Source: Clostridia bacterium
Lineage (GTDB): Bacteria; Bacillota; Clostridia; Oscillospirales; CAG-272
NCBI GenBank assembly: GCA_017501245.1
Contig: JAFVXI010000013.1
Coordinates: 62,001-126,000, forward strand
DNA: 64,000 bases
Reading direction: 5' to 3'
A program made the position numbers and the translations under genes. This document shows, piece by piece, positions 35,255 through 44,187 of the stretch (position 1 is the first letter of the stretch; the number at the start of each line of letters is the position of its first letter). Under the pieces are notes generated by a model. It did not search any database. It saw only the letters and a program-made list of their open reading frames with translations, and was not told the origin of the DNA.

Positions 35255-35644
35255 TTATTTCATTTTTGAAATATGTATCCGATTCGTGCCGATGCCGAAT
35301 AGAGAGGATAGGAGCGAGGTAAGCTCGGAGCGCACCGAAGCCCTGTCCGCCCCCTTACAAACGATGGCTACGCTCTCAACAGTCCGCTCAGCCTGCTTGC
35401 CGTACCCCATCTCCTTTTCTTTATACGTCACCATCACACGGCACTGCCCGACACCCGACAAGGAGGAGCAAAGCTCCTCAAGCCTCTCCTCCACCGTATC
35501 TGCCGCCTGCTCGGAGGTGCCGGATGCTCCGCCGATTATAAGGAGAACTACGCCTACAAGCACACACAGAGCGATCAGCAAAGCTCTGCCCTTATCCTTG
35601 ATCAGGCAATTCAGAATATCGTAAAACGACTTCTTATCCTTCAT
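35255..35644 (-). CDS. spoIIIAG: Stage III sporulation protein AG
   Basis: A 129-residue protein, short for the family, with a membrane helix at about 21-40 and a compact domain (VGQCRVMVTYKEKEMGYG, VAIVCKGADRASVRSELTSLLSSLFG) of the ring-forming type. SpoIIIAG forms large rings of the feeding-tube channel between mother cell and forespore. Its start overlaps the spoIIIAF stop by 11 bases. Confidence 0.95.
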   Translation of the reverse strand: MKDKKSFYDILNCLIKDKGRALLIALCVLVGVVLLIIGGASGTSEQAADTVEERLEELCSSLSGVGQCRVMVTYKEKEMGYGKQAERTVESVAIVCKGADRASVRSELTSLLSSLFGIGTNRIHISKMK

Positions 35645-36098
35645 ATGGATATATCACCACCTCGCATTTTCCTCCCTCGGCCAGGAAGTCTTCGTCAAGA
35701 CATGCTCGCACGGCACGCAGATCCGACACGGCGGCAACACCCGCGAGCGTCGCAGTAATTTTCTCTGCCCTCATAGCCTCGATATCAAAGCCCTCGACGA
35801 TAACCTCGACATCATCCAAGTGCAAGGAAAAGCTCTCAGCCAGATACAGCTCTATTCCGTCCGCAAAGGCTAAGGATGCAACCTCTCCGGCTCCGAGAGC
35901 AGGCAGATAGGCGTCGCCGTCGGGCGGCTCCTCAAAAATCAAGCCGATCGAGCCAAATATGGACGCAAGGGAAAGGATGCAGACTATCCCGACGGCAACG
36001 CCGCTCTCCCTTGAAAAGCGAGGATGCGACAGCATGCCGATGACCGAGATCATAGCAGATAGTGCAACAGCCAAGAGAACATATTGACTAAGTTCCAA
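35634..36098 (-). CDS. spoIIIAF: Stage III sporulation protein AF
   Basis: A 154-residue protein with two N-terminal membrane helices (about 5-24 and 33-53) and a C-terminal soluble ring-domain (VEVIVEGFDIEAMRAEKITATL; CEVVIYPYEG). The start is TTG, 11 bases after GGGGAGG and inside the end of spoIIIAE. Confidence 0.92.
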   Translation of the reverse strand: MELSQYVLLAVALSAMISVIGMLSHPRFSRESGVAVGIVCILSLASIFGSIGLIFEEPPDGDAYLPALGAGEVASLAFADGIELYLAESFSLHLDDVEVIVEGFDIEAMRAEKITATLAGVAAVSDLRAVRACLDEDFLAEGGKCEVVIYPYEG

Positions 36099-37119
36099 TT
36101 ATATTTCCACCTCCCCACACCATCACGATTATCTCAAATATGTATATAATAGTTGTCATAACATAGACCGATATCAAGGAATCGAGCGCTCCGATGAACG
36201 CCGTTATCACGCCGGAGCGTTCTGCTCCAACAAGCTCCAGAGCGAGCGATGCAAGGTAGAGGACGAGCTTGTGGGCAAGGAGTATTACCAAGGGTGAGAG
36301 TGAAATTGCAACTAACACCGAAACGCCCGCCGCACCTATCCTGCCTCCAAGCATCGATATTCCGCCCGTAAGAGCCGAGAGCGCACCCGATACCGTTTGC
36401 CCGACGATGGGAATAATATTGCCCGCCGTGTATTTTGCCGTTCTGATGGCTAAGCCGTCAGCAGACACACTGACGTAGGTTTGAAGCGCAAAGAAGCTGC
36501 CCAGAGCAAAGCCGATAGCTCCAACCGCTCCAACAAATATCCTCTTCAGCCTCAAAGCGAGCCTTTCCGAGGCGCCGCCAAGAGCGGATAAAGCAGACGA
36601 AGCAAAGACCGCACTGACAAATGGGAGAAGCAGAGAGCCACTAGCCGCACCGCATATCCATAGCGTCAACCCTGCCCCACCCGAGGCGACCGCCGCTGTT
36701 GCCACACCGCCGCTGAGCGATAGATATGACAAAAGCGCGGGCAGGAGCGCAGAAAAAAAGGCACCGAGATCCGAGAGAGCCTCGGCAACCGAGGAAAAAA
36801 GCGGATACAGAGAGGAAAACAGCATAAGTGATACCGAAAGCGAGACGCCCGAAAAAACCGCCCCACCCCTCCCCGACGACAGAAACGAGGCAAGTGCTAT
36901 AAGCAACGTCGAGAGCACAACGACCGTGCAAAAGGCGCCAAGCTCACCGCTTGAGCCCGAGAGGACACCGAGCAGCTCGTACAGGAGGCCGTCCGGACCT
37001 GACAAGGATATCCCCGACGGATCAATATACTCCTCAAATCCATCGGGCAATGCATTCGCAAGCGAGTTCAAGACGCCGTTAATTGCATCGTTTTGATAAC
37101 TATTATTTGCATATTCCAT
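36088..37119 (-). CDS. spoIIIAE: Stage III sporulation protein AE
   Basis: A 343-residue polytopic membrane protein with about seven to eight helices, preceded by a short N-terminal region (INGVLNSLANALPDGFEEYI). Conserved-looking family elements include KYTAGNIIPIVGQTVSGAL. It is the large membrane component of the channel. The start codon overlaps the spoIIIAD stop (TAATG). Confidence 0.94.
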   Translation of the reverse strand: MEYANNSYQNDAINGVLNSLANALPDGFEEYIDPSGISLSGPDGLLYELLGVLSGSSGELGAFCTVVVLSTLLIALASFLSSGRGGAVFSGVSLSVSLMLFSSLYPLFSSVAEALSDLGAFFSALLPALLSYLSLSGGVATAAVASGGAGLTLWICGAASGSLLLPFVSAVFASSALSALGGASERLALRLKRIFVGAVGAIGFALGSFFALQTYVSVSADGLAIRTAKYTAGNIIPIVGQTVSGALSALTGGISMLGGRIGAAGVSVLVAISLSPLVILLAHKLVLYLASLALELVGAERSGVITAFIGALDSLISVYVMTTIIYIFEIIVMVWGGGNIIGT

Positions 37120-37502
37120 TATATTTCACCGATAATTAATTCGATCAGCTGTTTGACGAGAGGCGTTATAGCGGCAAGCATTTCAGCTCTCGTTGCCACC
37201 GTTACGGCGTTTGCCATCCCACGCGACCCAAGATCCTCAGCAACGTCGGAGCAAACGCCGCCAACGTAGCCGATGCCGATCGACCTCATAGCAAAGCTTA
37301 TCGCCCCCTCGGCAAGCGGAAGCTCGACTAACCCACCTAGCAAGGATATCAGCTCGCCAAGTCTCGACACGGTCGAAATAAACAGGATGATGATCCCGAC
37401 CGCAAGCACGAGCCTCGCACCACGAAAGCCCATCTCCGAGAGCAAAGCGGCAAGAATGACCGACAGGAGCCCTACGCCCATGATCCCCAAGGCGCCGCTC
37501 AT
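37119..37502 (-). CDS. spoIIIAD: Stage III sporulation protein AD
   Basis: A 127-residue membrane protein with four predicted helices and the family segment FAMRSIGIGYVGGVCSDVAEDLG. SpoIIIAC and AD are related small membrane proteins. The start overlaps the spoIIIAC stop by ATGA. Confidence 0.94.
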   Translation of the reverse strand: MSGALGIMGVGLLSVILAALLSEMGFRGARLVLAVGIIILFISTVSRLGELISLLGGLVELPLAEGAISFAMRSIGIGYVGGVCSDVAEDLGSRGMANAVTVATRAEMLAAITPLVKQLIELIIGEI

Positions 37503-37693
37503 AGCCCGAACACCTCGGCGAGCGCTCTGATAAGCTCTGCGATCTTTTCAACGAGAATAAGAAGAACGATAACTATACCGCCTATCGAAACGAGCGTCGC
37601 CTGCTCGTCCCTACCCGAGCGTGAAAGTATCTGGCACAGCACGCTGACTATAACTCCTATTCCCGCTATTTTTAAGATCAATTCCAGCTCCAT
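37499..37693 (-). CDS. spoIIIAC: Stage III sporulation protein AC
   Basis: A 64-residue protein with two membrane helices; ILKIAGIGVIVSVLCQIL followed by GRDEQATLVSIGG is the family signature. The ATG behind GGAGGATAAAA was chosen, giving the usual 64-68 residues rather than the 74 of the longer frame. Confidence 0.94.
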   Translation of the reverse strand: MELELILKIAGIGVIVSVLCQILSRSGRDEQATLVSIGGIVIVLLILVEKIAELIRALAEVFGL

Positions 37694-37719
37694 TTTTATC
37701 CTCCAGGGCGCATCCCGTG

Positions 37720-38202
37720 TCAAATTATCGCTATTATTCCGCCGACAGACAGCATAACAGCCATTATCGCCCCGTCCCTCTGCCGCTTACGGTTCTCCTC
37801 TAAGTCAGCCCTTACCGCCCTCGTCAGCTCGCCCTCAGCCTCAGCAAGACGACGCCTCTCTATCTCTATATCTCCCGACCCAAGCTCGGAGAATATCTGC
37901 TCAAGCAGGGGCTCTGCGCCCAGTCCCGAAAGCTTAGGCTTCAGCACTTCCCTATAAGCATCCCCGGGAGCCGATCCAGAGGCTATTTTGGCAAGCGCAT
38001 CGGCTAATGCGCTATCCCTTGCGGAAAAGCCCGACGCCCACGTCCTCGGCGGCTCAAGGTAGGCGCTGACCCTTTCATTTAAATAAAGGATAAAAGAATG
38101 TAGCTCCTCCTCAAGGCGGCAGACAGCCTCGATAGCTCTCCGCCTGCCGGAGGAAACGAGATAGACGGCTAAGAGGAGCAGTGCTATACCTATATACCTC
38201 AA
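37720..38202 (-). CDS. spoIIIAB: Stage III sporulation protein AB
   Basis: A 160-residue protein with an N-terminal membrane helix, a helical soluble domain (LEEELHSFILYLNERVSAYL; LEENRKRQRDGAIMAVMLS) and a C-terminal hydrophobic segment, as in the family (about 170 residues). The start is TTG six bases after GGGAGGA and overlaps the spoIIIAA stop (TTGA). SpoIIIAB is thought to regulate or recruit the SpoIIIAA ATPase. Confidence 0.92.
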   Translation of the reverse strand: MRYIGIALLLLAVYLVSSGRRRAIEAVCRLEEELHSFILYLNERVSAYLEPPRTWASGFSARDSALADALAKIASGSAPGDAYREVLKPKLSGLGAEPLLEQIFSELGSGDIEIERRRLAEAEGELTRAVRADLEENRKRQRDGAIMAVMLSVGGIIAII

Positions 38203-39107
38203 CCGATATCCTCCCAGATGAAGCTGTATTCCCTGCCCCGCCGCTCTATAAAGGCGACGGCGGAATAGACCCCATCCCTGACGAGAGGAGCTATGCACTC
38301 CCGCCCGAGGGCGTCAGCAGGCGAGCCTGCATGGACGCTGTTTATCAGTCCTACCCCTGCACCCGTGGCGGATCTTAACGCCTCCGCCTCCTCAACGGTT
38401 GCAATTTCATCGACCACGATGACCTGTGCCGACATGGTTCGGTAAGCCTGCTCTATCCCCGCCGTTCTTTGATAGCCGCTCAGAACGTCGACCGACGCCG
38501 ATGAATATTCACAGGGATCAAACTCACACCGCTCGTCCACGACGACGGTGCGCCTTGGCGACCTGCCGCCGCCTATGTAACCAACGAGCGAGCGAAGCGC
38601 CGTGGTTTTGCCACCCATAGGCGGGGCGGCTATCAGAAGATCCGGCGCTCCTCTCTCTACGTATTTGCGGTATAGCTCCTCGCCAAAGGAGCAGGAGCCG
38701 CCGCCCAGCCTCAGCACAATCGAGGATATATCACCGAGTCCTACGCTCCCCTTATCGTATCTGACCCTGCCTGATATCCCTGCGCGCAAGGCCCCCCTCG
38801 ATATGTATCCTCTCGCAAGCGTTTCTCTATGAGGATAGAGCGCCCCGTCGGTAAGCCTATCCATTACGAAGGCGACGTCCTCCGCCGACATCCGATAGAA
38901 CAGCGGATAGCTATATCCGTCTGCTACAAGCTCGCAGCGTGCTCCGACCCTCAGCCTTATTTCACCAAGCGAGCGCACCAGCCCGGGATTTGAGCGTGAT
39001 ATCTCCTCTATCTCACCCCTCATCTCGGGTGGCAGGCATATAAGCGCTTCGTCATAGCCGCGGCGCTCGTTTTCCGCATTTTTCCAATTGTTAGTAAAAA
39101 TTGCCAT
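38199..39107 (-). CDS. spoIIIAA: Stage III sporulation ATPase AA
   Basis: A 302-residue secretion-type ATPase with Walker A APPMGGKTT near residues 160-168, Walker B-like QVIVVDEIAT and a conserved SVHAGS motif. It powers or gates the mother-cell feeding-tube complex during engulfment. First gene of the complete eight-gene operon AA to AH, transcribed from the mother cell (SigE in Bacillus). I could not define a SigE promoter in the roughly 80 bases upstream. ATG with GGGAG six bases upstream. Confidence 0.95.
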   Translation of the reverse strand: MAIFTNNWKNAENERRGYDEALICLPPEMRGEIEEISRSNPGLVRSLGEIRLRVGARCELVADGYSYPLFYRMSAEDVAFVMDRLTDGALYPHRETLARGYISRGALRAGISGRVRYDKGSVGLGDISSIVLRLGGGSCSFGEELYRKYVERGAPDLLIAAPPMGGKTTALRSLVGYIGGGRSPRRTVVVDERCEFDPCEYSSASVDVLSGYQRTAGIEQAYRTMSAQVIVVDEIATVEEAEALRSATGAGVGLINSVHAGSPADALGRECIAPLVRDGVYSAVAFIERRGREYSFIWEDIG

Positions 39108-39190
39108 TTTTAGCTCCCAAGTACCATTTTTTGTAAACTCTCATACGCTTTTTGGTGCTTCTTTTGCCTACCTATTAAATATTAATTCAT

Positions 39191-39219
39191 TTGACAAGAT
39201 TTTACCACGGTGGTAAAAT
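39191..39219 (+). promoter_or_regulatory. Promoter with overlapping palindromic operator (AbrB-type gene)
   Basis: TTGACA, 17-base spacer, TAAAAT. From 39199 to 39219 the spacer and the -10 are a perfect palindrome: arms ATTTTACCAC and GTGGTAAAAT around a single G. A protein bound there would block the promoter, so repression, perhaps autorepression, is likely. Confidence 0.85.
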
Positions 39220-39267
39220 ATAAGGGTAAGATAAGGTTTAATGAACCGGTTTGAAAGGAGTTTCAAG

Positions 39268-39507
39268 ATGAAGTCCAGCGGAATTTCAAGGTGTGTCGAT
39301 GAGCTTGGAAGAATCGTTATCCCCAAGGAGATGCGCACCAAGATGGGCATCACTACCGAGACGCCGCTCGAAATCAGCATCGAGGGTGAGGCTATCGTTA
39401 TGAGAAAGGACGTGTCCACCTGCGTATTTTGCGGCAGCGAGAGCGTAGTGTCCGACTTCAAGGGCAAAAAGATTTGCGCAGCTTGTCTTGCTGAGCTGAA
39501 GAACTGA
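39268..39507 (+). CDS. AbrB/SpoVT-family transition-state regulator with zinc-ribbon-like tail
   Basis: A 79-residue protein with an N-terminal AbrB DNA-binding swapped-hairpin domain (RCVDELGRIVIPKEMRTKMG, then TPLEISIEGEAIVMRK). A C-terminal tail holds Cys52, Cys55, Cys70 and Cys73 (CVFC, CAAC), a probable zinc site. In Bacillus this family controls transition-phase and late sporulation genes; the position next to spoIIIA suits such a role. The ATG behind AAAGGAG was chosen over an upstream in-frame start. Confidence 0.9.
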   Translation: MKSSGISRCVDELGRIVIPKEMRTKMGITTETPLEISIEGEAIVMRKDVSTCVFCGSESVVSDFKGKKICAACLAELKN

Positions 39508-39546
39508 TCATTCCCATTTTTCGGTAAAAAATGTTGCTCTTTTATA

Positions 39547-39575
39547 TTGATTTTAGAAAGCTTGTATGCTACAAT
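39547..39575 (+). promoter_or_regulatory. Promoter of the KDG kinase gene
   Basis: TTGATT, 17-base spacer, TACAAT on the plus strand, about 45 bases before the AGGAGG ribosome site. Confidence 0.68.
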
Positions 39576-39626
39576 ATAATCGTATGCAACTAAAATTTCA
39601 AATATTATCAGGAGGGACAAACTAAA

Positions 39627-40652
39627 ATGAAAGTTGTAACCTTTGGTGAGCTTATGCTCCGTCTTCAGCCCTACAACTACGAGAGATTCGTTCAGTGCGA
39701 CCACGTTGAATTCACCTTCGGCGGCGGCGAGGCTAACGTAGCCGTTTCTCTCGCTAACTACGGCATGGATGCTACCTATATTACTAAGCTCCCCGCTCAC
39801 GCTATCGGTCAGGCGGCTGTTAACAGCCTTCGCCGTTACGGCGTTGATACCACCAAGATCGTCCGCGGCGGCGACAGAGTTGGTATCTACTTCAACGAGA
39901 AGGGTGCTTCTCAGCGTGGCTCCGTATGCATCTACGACCGTGCTAACTCCGCTATCTCCAAGGCAGCTCGCGAGGACTTCGACTGGGATAACATCTTTGA
40001 GGGTGTTGACTGGTTCCACTTCACGGGTATCACTCCCGCTCTCGGCGCAAACGTAGTCGAGATCTGCAAGGACGCTTGTAAGGCTGCTAAGGCTAAGGGC
40101 GTTAAGATCTCCTGCGACCTTAACTACCGTGGCAAGCTCTGGACCAGAGCTGAGGCTCGTGAGGCTATGACCGAGCTTTGCAAGTACGTTGACGTTTGCA
40201 TCTCCAACGAGGAGGACGCAAAGGACGTGTTCGGCATCGAGGCAGAGGCTACCGACATCTACGGCGGTAAGCTCAACCACGACGGCTACAAGTCTGTTGC
40301 TAAGCAGCTTGCTGACAAGTTTGGCTTCGAGTACGTTGCTATCACTCTCCGTGAGAGCCGCTCCGCATTCGACAACGGCTGGTCCGCTATGCTTTACGAC
40401 GTTAAGGCTGACGAGTATTGCTTCTCCAAGAAGTATGATCTGCACATCATCGACCGTGTCGGCGGTGGCGACAGCTTCGGCGGCGGCCTCATCTACTCTC
40501 TCCTCTCCGGAAAGAGCGCTCAGGCAGCTGTTGAGTTTGCAGTTGCTGCATCTGCTCTCAAGCATTCCATCGAGGGTGACTACAACATGGTTACCGTTGC
40601 TGAGGTTGAGAAGCTTGCAGGCGGCGACGGCTCGGGACGTATCCAGAGATAA
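39627..40652 (+). CDS. kdgK: PfkB-family sugar kinase, likely 2-keto-3-deoxygluconate kinase
   Basis: A 341-residue ribokinase-fold enzyme. N-terminal TFGELMLRL and GGGEANVAVSLANYG, an internal CDLNYRGKLW and the catalytic loop DRVGGGDSFGGGL (usual GAGDSF altered to GGGDSF) fit 2-dehydro-3-deoxygluconate kinases. It would phosphorylate KDG, the common intermediate of uronate breakdown. Codon use is strongly biased to GCT/CTT/AAG, as in highly expressed genes. No KDPG aldolase is nearby; a GH88 uronyl hydrolase about 8 kb away is a possible source of substrate. Confidence 0.82.
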   Translation: MKVVTFGELMLRLQPYNYERFVQCDHVEFTFGGGEANVAVSLANYGMDATYITKLPAHAIGQAAVNSLRRYGVDTTKIVRGGDRVGIYFNEKGASQRGSVCIYDRANSAISKAAREDFDWDNIFEGVDWFHFTGITPALGANVVEICKDACKAAKAKGVKISCDLNYRGKLWTRAEAREAMTELCKYVDVCISNEEDAKDVFGIEAEATDIYGGKLNHDGYKSVAKQLADKFGFEYVAITLRESRSAFDNGWSAMLYDVKADEYCFSKKYDLHIIDRVGGGDSFGGGLIYSLLSGKSAQAAVEFAVAASALKHSIEGDYNMVTVAEVEKLAGGDGSGRIQR

Positions 40653-40671
40653 GCTTCCTTTAATAAAATAT

Positions 40672-40709
40672 AAGACGCACGAGGCTCTGCCCCGTGCGTC
40701 TTTTTTTAT
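40672..40709 (+). terminator. Terminator of the KDG kinase gene
   Basis: Stem AAGACGCACG / CGTGCGTCTT with an 11-base loop, followed by TTTTTTT. Confidence 0.9.
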
Positions 40710-40714
40710 CCTCC

Positions 40715-40755
40715 AAAAAGCACCGACAGCTCTGAATAAGCCGTCGGTGCTTTTT
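40715..40755. terminator. Second terminator, probably for the convergent minus-strand operon
   Basis: A perfect 13-bp stem (AAAAAGCACCGAC / GTCGGTGCTTTTT) with a 15-base loop. It is symmetric enough to work both ways, backing up the preceding hairpin and ending the metallophosphoesterase transcript. Confidence 0.85.
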
Positions 40756-40910
40756 ATATATCGGCAGGCACATATCTACAAGTAAGCGCGAAACCGATGA
40801 AAAATGACGATTTTGTAAACTAATATTTGCAAAGACGAAGGGAAATAGCACTTAAATCAAGCTGCGCCGCAGAATATCAAGTGAAGAAGCAGTGCGGATA
40901 TGCCTGCCTA

Positions 40911-42149
40911 TCACTTTGACATGTCGACGGATTCCTTTTCGTATACGGAGGGATACTTATCCTGGTAGTAGTTCTCGTGGACTATATTGACGGTGCCGTC
41001 GCCATCTATGCCTATCACGGCACAGCCTCGCTGATAGCCCTTGCCGTCAATGCCGAAATACGCCGAGTAGTCGATGGAATAGCCGTAGGATAGAACGACT
41101 CCTTTATACTCTAAGCGGAAGTTGTTGAGGTGATCGTGGCCGTAGAAAAGTGCCTCAGTGCTGCCAAGCTCAAGTATGGTCTCGAACATCTCTTCGGGCT
41201 GCTCGGAGCAATAAACGACCTCGTCGGTCTCTCCGTCGTTGCCTCCGAGATATTTTACGTCATCGGTGTCGGCTCTGCCGTTATTCACGTACTCCTGATA
41301 TGCCTCTCGCACCTCAAAGAGCGGTATATGCATAAACATAAGGCTCTTGACGGTCTTTATCCCATCGGGCACTGTCGAGCCCTCGCCGTTATCCTCGACG
41401 TAGAGCCTCACGTTATACTCGTTATACTGCTCTATGACCGAGCGATACCATTCTATCTGATCCTCGTGAATGTTGTCGTAATCCCAGAGGATGCCGAGCG
41501 GGTCGCCCTCCATATAGGCATTCGTATCTATCATAACGAGGCTCTTGGTGACGTAGCCGTCCGAATTTCTGACCGTTATCACGTGGTTGCATTCGCCAAA
41601 GACGTCATCGGGACCCGAGGAGAACAGACAATGCTCAAGGCTCTCGTCCTCATACATCTTGGCGACGGCGCTTCTGCCGTGATAATTATAGCCCTCGGAA
41701 TCGTGATTTCCGAAGGTGACGGTCCAATATACGCCGAGCTTTTCCATAAGCGCCGCAAAATAGCCGTGCGCATAGGCGTTATTAAGCGTTCCGGTCCAGG
41801 GAACGGCGAAGGATATATCGCCGGTCGTGACGACGAGGTCGGGCTTTTCCGCCTTTACCATAGCGGCGACGGCGTTCAGCGCCTTTTTATCGCCACCCGA
41901 GAAGAACACGCCGCCCGTGAGATGCACGTCGGTGAGATGAAGGACCTTGAACTCACGGTCCGTGGTGAAATAATAGTTGCCGAATTCGTCAAGCATGGGC
42001 TCAAGCTGATCGCTATACTCGACGCTGTCAAAGCCCTCTATGTATTCGAGGATCGCCGCCTTATTTATCTCGTTTGCGATAAACAAGCCGAGGAAGATCA
42101 GTGCTATCGCCAGGATGATAGATCCCAAGATGATCAAAATCTTTTTCAT
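40911..42149 (-). CDS. Membrane-anchored calcineurin-like metallophosphoesterase
   Basis: A 412-residue protein with an N-terminal membrane helix (about 4-25) and an external phosphoesterase domain. It has the metal-binding series LTDVHL, TTGDIS, FGNHDSE, MHIP and YGHDHLNN. The substrate is unknown; extracellular enzymes of this type cleave phosphodiesters or nucleotides. It follows a second secreted phosphodiesterase-type gene after 9 bases, so the two probably act together on an extracellular phosphodiester such as a nucleic acid or phospholipid head group. Confidence 0.88.
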   Translation of the reverse strand: MKKILIILGSIILAIALIFLGLFIANEINKAAILEYIEGFDSVEYSDQLEPMLDEFGNYYFTTDREFKVLHLTDVHLTGGVFFSGGDKKALNAVAAMVKAEKPDLVVTTGDISFAVPWTGTLNNAYAHGYFAALMEKLGVYWTVTFGNHDSEGYNYHGRSAVAKMYEDESLEHCLFSSGPDDVFGECNHVITVRNSDGYVTKSLVMIDTNAYMEGDPLGILWDYDNIHEDQIEWYRSVIEQYNEYNVRLYVEDNGEGSTVPDGIKTVKSLMFMHIPLFEVREAYQEYVNNGRADTDDVKYLGGNDGETDEVVYCSEQPEEMFETILELGSTEALFYGHDHLNNFRLEYKGVVLSYGYSIDYSAYFGIDGKGYQRGCAVIGIDGDGTVNIVHENYYQDKYPSVYEKESVDMSK

Positions 42150-42158
42150 ATCTGCTCC

Positions 42159-43055
42159 TTAGTTAAAACGCAGAACTGCGTAAATAGATGAGTGGTCAGA
42201 GGAATATACGCCGTCATGGCAGTTGTCAACTATGCGATATTCGCTGACGGTGGCGTCGCCCTTGGTGATCATAATATAATCTATGCGGTCACGGTCGGGC
42301 TTCTCACCCCAGGCGTGGTAGGTTGCACCCTCGTCACGCTCGGCGGCAAGCTCGTAAGCATCGTCAAAGCGCCCGAGCGCCGAGGCTATCGTCGGACTGT
42401 CGGGAAAATCGTTGAGATCGCCCATCAATATCGCCCTGTCGCAGCCGAGCGCCTCGATCTTGTCAAGCACGACACCGATGCCGTTTATGCGCGCCTCTTC
42501 ACTGACGTTATCAAGATGCGCATTAAAGACGGTAAATCTCTCGCCGGACTTGATATCCTCAAGGAGAATATAGGTGGCTATGCGATAGTGATCACTGCCC
42601 CAATCCTTGCTCATGACCTCGGGGGTCTCGCTGAGCCAGAAGCTGCCCGACTCGACATCCCTGTATTTATCCGTCCTATAAAAGATCGGACAACCCTCGC
42701 TGAGAATAAAATCATCCCGATATGCGATCTCGGAAGCGTATCCCTGCATAATGCGCTCAAGATAGCCGTAATGAACGAAGGTTACCTCCTGGAATCCGAT
42801 GACGTCGGGCATAACCGAGCTGACGTCCCGTCTGATGAGCGGCGCACGGTAGAACCAGCTGCGCTCAAAAAGATCGAGCGGATTATAGTATCTGACGTTA
42901 CAGCTCATAACTGTGATATCCGTGCCGTCATCACGGGATAAGGGAACGGTCTCGCCGTCAAGGAGATAGCCGGGAAGGTATAAGAACTCAACGACGAGCG
43001 CAAGCACGATGACCAGGCATAGAGATATCGCCAGAATTTTCAGTAGTGTTTTCAT
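42159..43055 (-). CDS. Membrane-anchored endonuclease/exonuclease/phosphatase family protein
   Basis: A 298-residue protein with one N-terminal membrane helix and a DNase-I-like domain: TVMSCNVRYYNP, VIGFQEVTF, AHLDNVSEEAR, ILMGDLNDFPDS and the terminal SDHSSIYAVL. The metal-binding Asn, Glu, Asp-Asn and Asp-His residues are present, so it should be active as a phosphodiesterase or nuclease. The start behind GAGGATGAGCTT was chosen; the longer frame adds 28 unconserved residues. First gene of a two-gene operon. Confidence 0.88.
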   Translation of the reverse strand: MKTLLKILAISLCLVIVLALVVEFLYLPGYLLDGETVPLSRDDGTDITVMSCNVRYYNPLDLFERSWFYRAPLIRRDVSSVMPDVIGFQEVTFVHYGYLERIMQGYASEIAYRDDFILSEGCPIFYRTDKYRDVESGSFWLSETPEVMSKDWGSDHYRIATYILLEDIKSGERFTVFNAHLDNVSEEARINGIGVVLDKIEALGCDRAILMGDLNDFPDSPTIASALGRFDDAYELAAERDEGATYHAWGEKPDRDRIDYIMITKGDATVSEYRIVDNCHDGVYSSDHSSIYAVLRFN

Positions 43056-43098
43056 AAGCTCATCCTCATTTATATTTATTTGGGGCTTCGCTGAATTC

Positions 43099-43127
43099 AT
43101 TTTAGCATATATCGTCGTATTTTGCAA
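43099..43127 (-). promoter_or_regulatory. Promoter of the EEP-metallophosphoesterase operon
   Basis: TTGCAA, 17-base spacer, TAAAAT on the minus strand, back-to-back with the promoter of the divergent gene. Confidence 0.68.
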
Positions 43128-43142
43128 TACGTCACTCACCCC

Positions 43143-43171
43143 TTTACAAGCGCACGGCTCTATGCTATAAT
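43143..43171 (+). promoter_or_regulatory. Promoter of the 273-residue membrane protein gene
   Basis: TTTACA, 17-base spacer, TATAAT on the plus strand, about 20 bases before AAAGGAGG. Confidence 0.78.
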
Positions 43172-43204
43172 GAGGCTACCCGAGAGTGGAAAGGAGGCAC
43201 AGAT

Positions 43205-44026
43205 ATGTCAACGAAGAAAATCATAATCACCGTCATAGTCGCTATACTTTTGCTCGCCGCAATCCTTGCCGCCCTGCTCGCTATGAGCCTCTACGGCAAT
43301 CCCGTCTCCCTCGCCCTTGCGAGAGTGGGCGCCGAGGCGTACCTCGATAAAAGCTACGAGGGCAAGGGGCTCGTCATCGAGCGTGTGGGCTATGATTTTA
43401 AGTTTGGAAAATACTTTGCCTATGCGGAGCTGCCGGGCAGCATGGATATCCGTTTTTCAATTATTATGAATGCTTCGGGCGAGGTCATCCGAGATGAATA
43501 CGAAAACCACGTGACCAGCGGTTGGAACACCTCGAGGAGGATCGACAATGAATACAGAAAGCTCGTCGATGCAGTGCTCATCAGCGATAAATTCAACTAC
43601 GACTACCATATCGGCTACGGGATGATAGCCTTTTTCGATGCCGAATACAAGGACGAATATACCCAGAGCTATGCGATAGATATGGCATCTCTGACCTGCG
43701 ACGCCGATTACGACCCCTCAGAGATTGGTGCCGAGGCGGGCGAAATAACGCTATATATCTATGATGAGGCGCCGTCGGCGGAGAAAATTTCAGAGATACT
43801 TTTAGATATTAAGGAGATCCTTTCAGAGGCAGACGTCGGCTTCCATGCGATAGATATCGTGCTTGAAAAAGAGGATGGAGGCGATGAGGATAGGCTTGAG
43901 ATACGCTCCTTCCTCTGCTCCGATATATACGTCCTTGATATGCTATCTCGCGTGGAGGACGCCATCGAGAGGACTAATGACTACTACGCCGAGATGGATA
44001 AGGAAAAACAGGAACAGATCGAATAA
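43205..44026 (+). CDS. Membrane-anchored protein of unknown function
   Basis: A 273-residue protein with a short basic N-terminus, one membrane helix (about 7-29) and an extracellular acidic domain. Visible features are AEAYLDKSYEGKGLVIERVG, a stretch resembling YfjL-like proteins, and paired strand-turn elements in the middle (DYHIGYGMIAFFDAEYKDEY). The C-terminus is a charged helix. I recognise no catalytic motif. AAAGGAGGC precedes the ATG. Monocistronic. Confidence 0.75.
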   Translation: MSTKKIIITVIVAILLLAAILAALLAMSLYGNPVSLALARVGAEAYLDKSYEGKGLVIERVGYDFKFGKYFAYAELPGSMDIRFSIIMNASGEVIRDEYENHVTSGWNTSRRIDNEYRKLVDAVLISDKFNYDYHIGYGMIAFFDAEYKDEYTQSYAIDMASLTCDADYDPSEIGAEAGEITLYIYDEAPSAEKISEILLDIKEILSEADVGFHAIDIVLEKEDGGDEDRLEIRSFLCSDIYVLDMLSRVEDAIERTNDYYAEMDKEKQEQIE

Positions 44027-44112
44027 TAGCGCAGAATGTATACTTTAGTTATCAAATCAATCATAATATACTATACCGTAAGATGCTGATCGACATACTC
44101 CGTGCCGAGATA

Positions 44113-44156
44113 TATAAAAGCACTTGCACCCATATTGTGGTGCAAGTGCTTTTATA
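44113..44156. terminator. Bidirectional terminator
   Basis: A perfect 18-bp stem ending in ATAAAAGCACTTGCACC / GGTGCAAGTGCTTTTAT with an 8-base loop, between convergent genes. Confidence 0.92.
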
Positions 44157-44187
44157 AATCAATGTTTTCGCCGCCGTTTTAGAAGTA

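Noticed and set aside
39168-40565. A 465-codon frame on the minus strand
   Set aside because: It is a shadow of the highly biased KDG kinase and AbrB genes and has no recognisable protein features.
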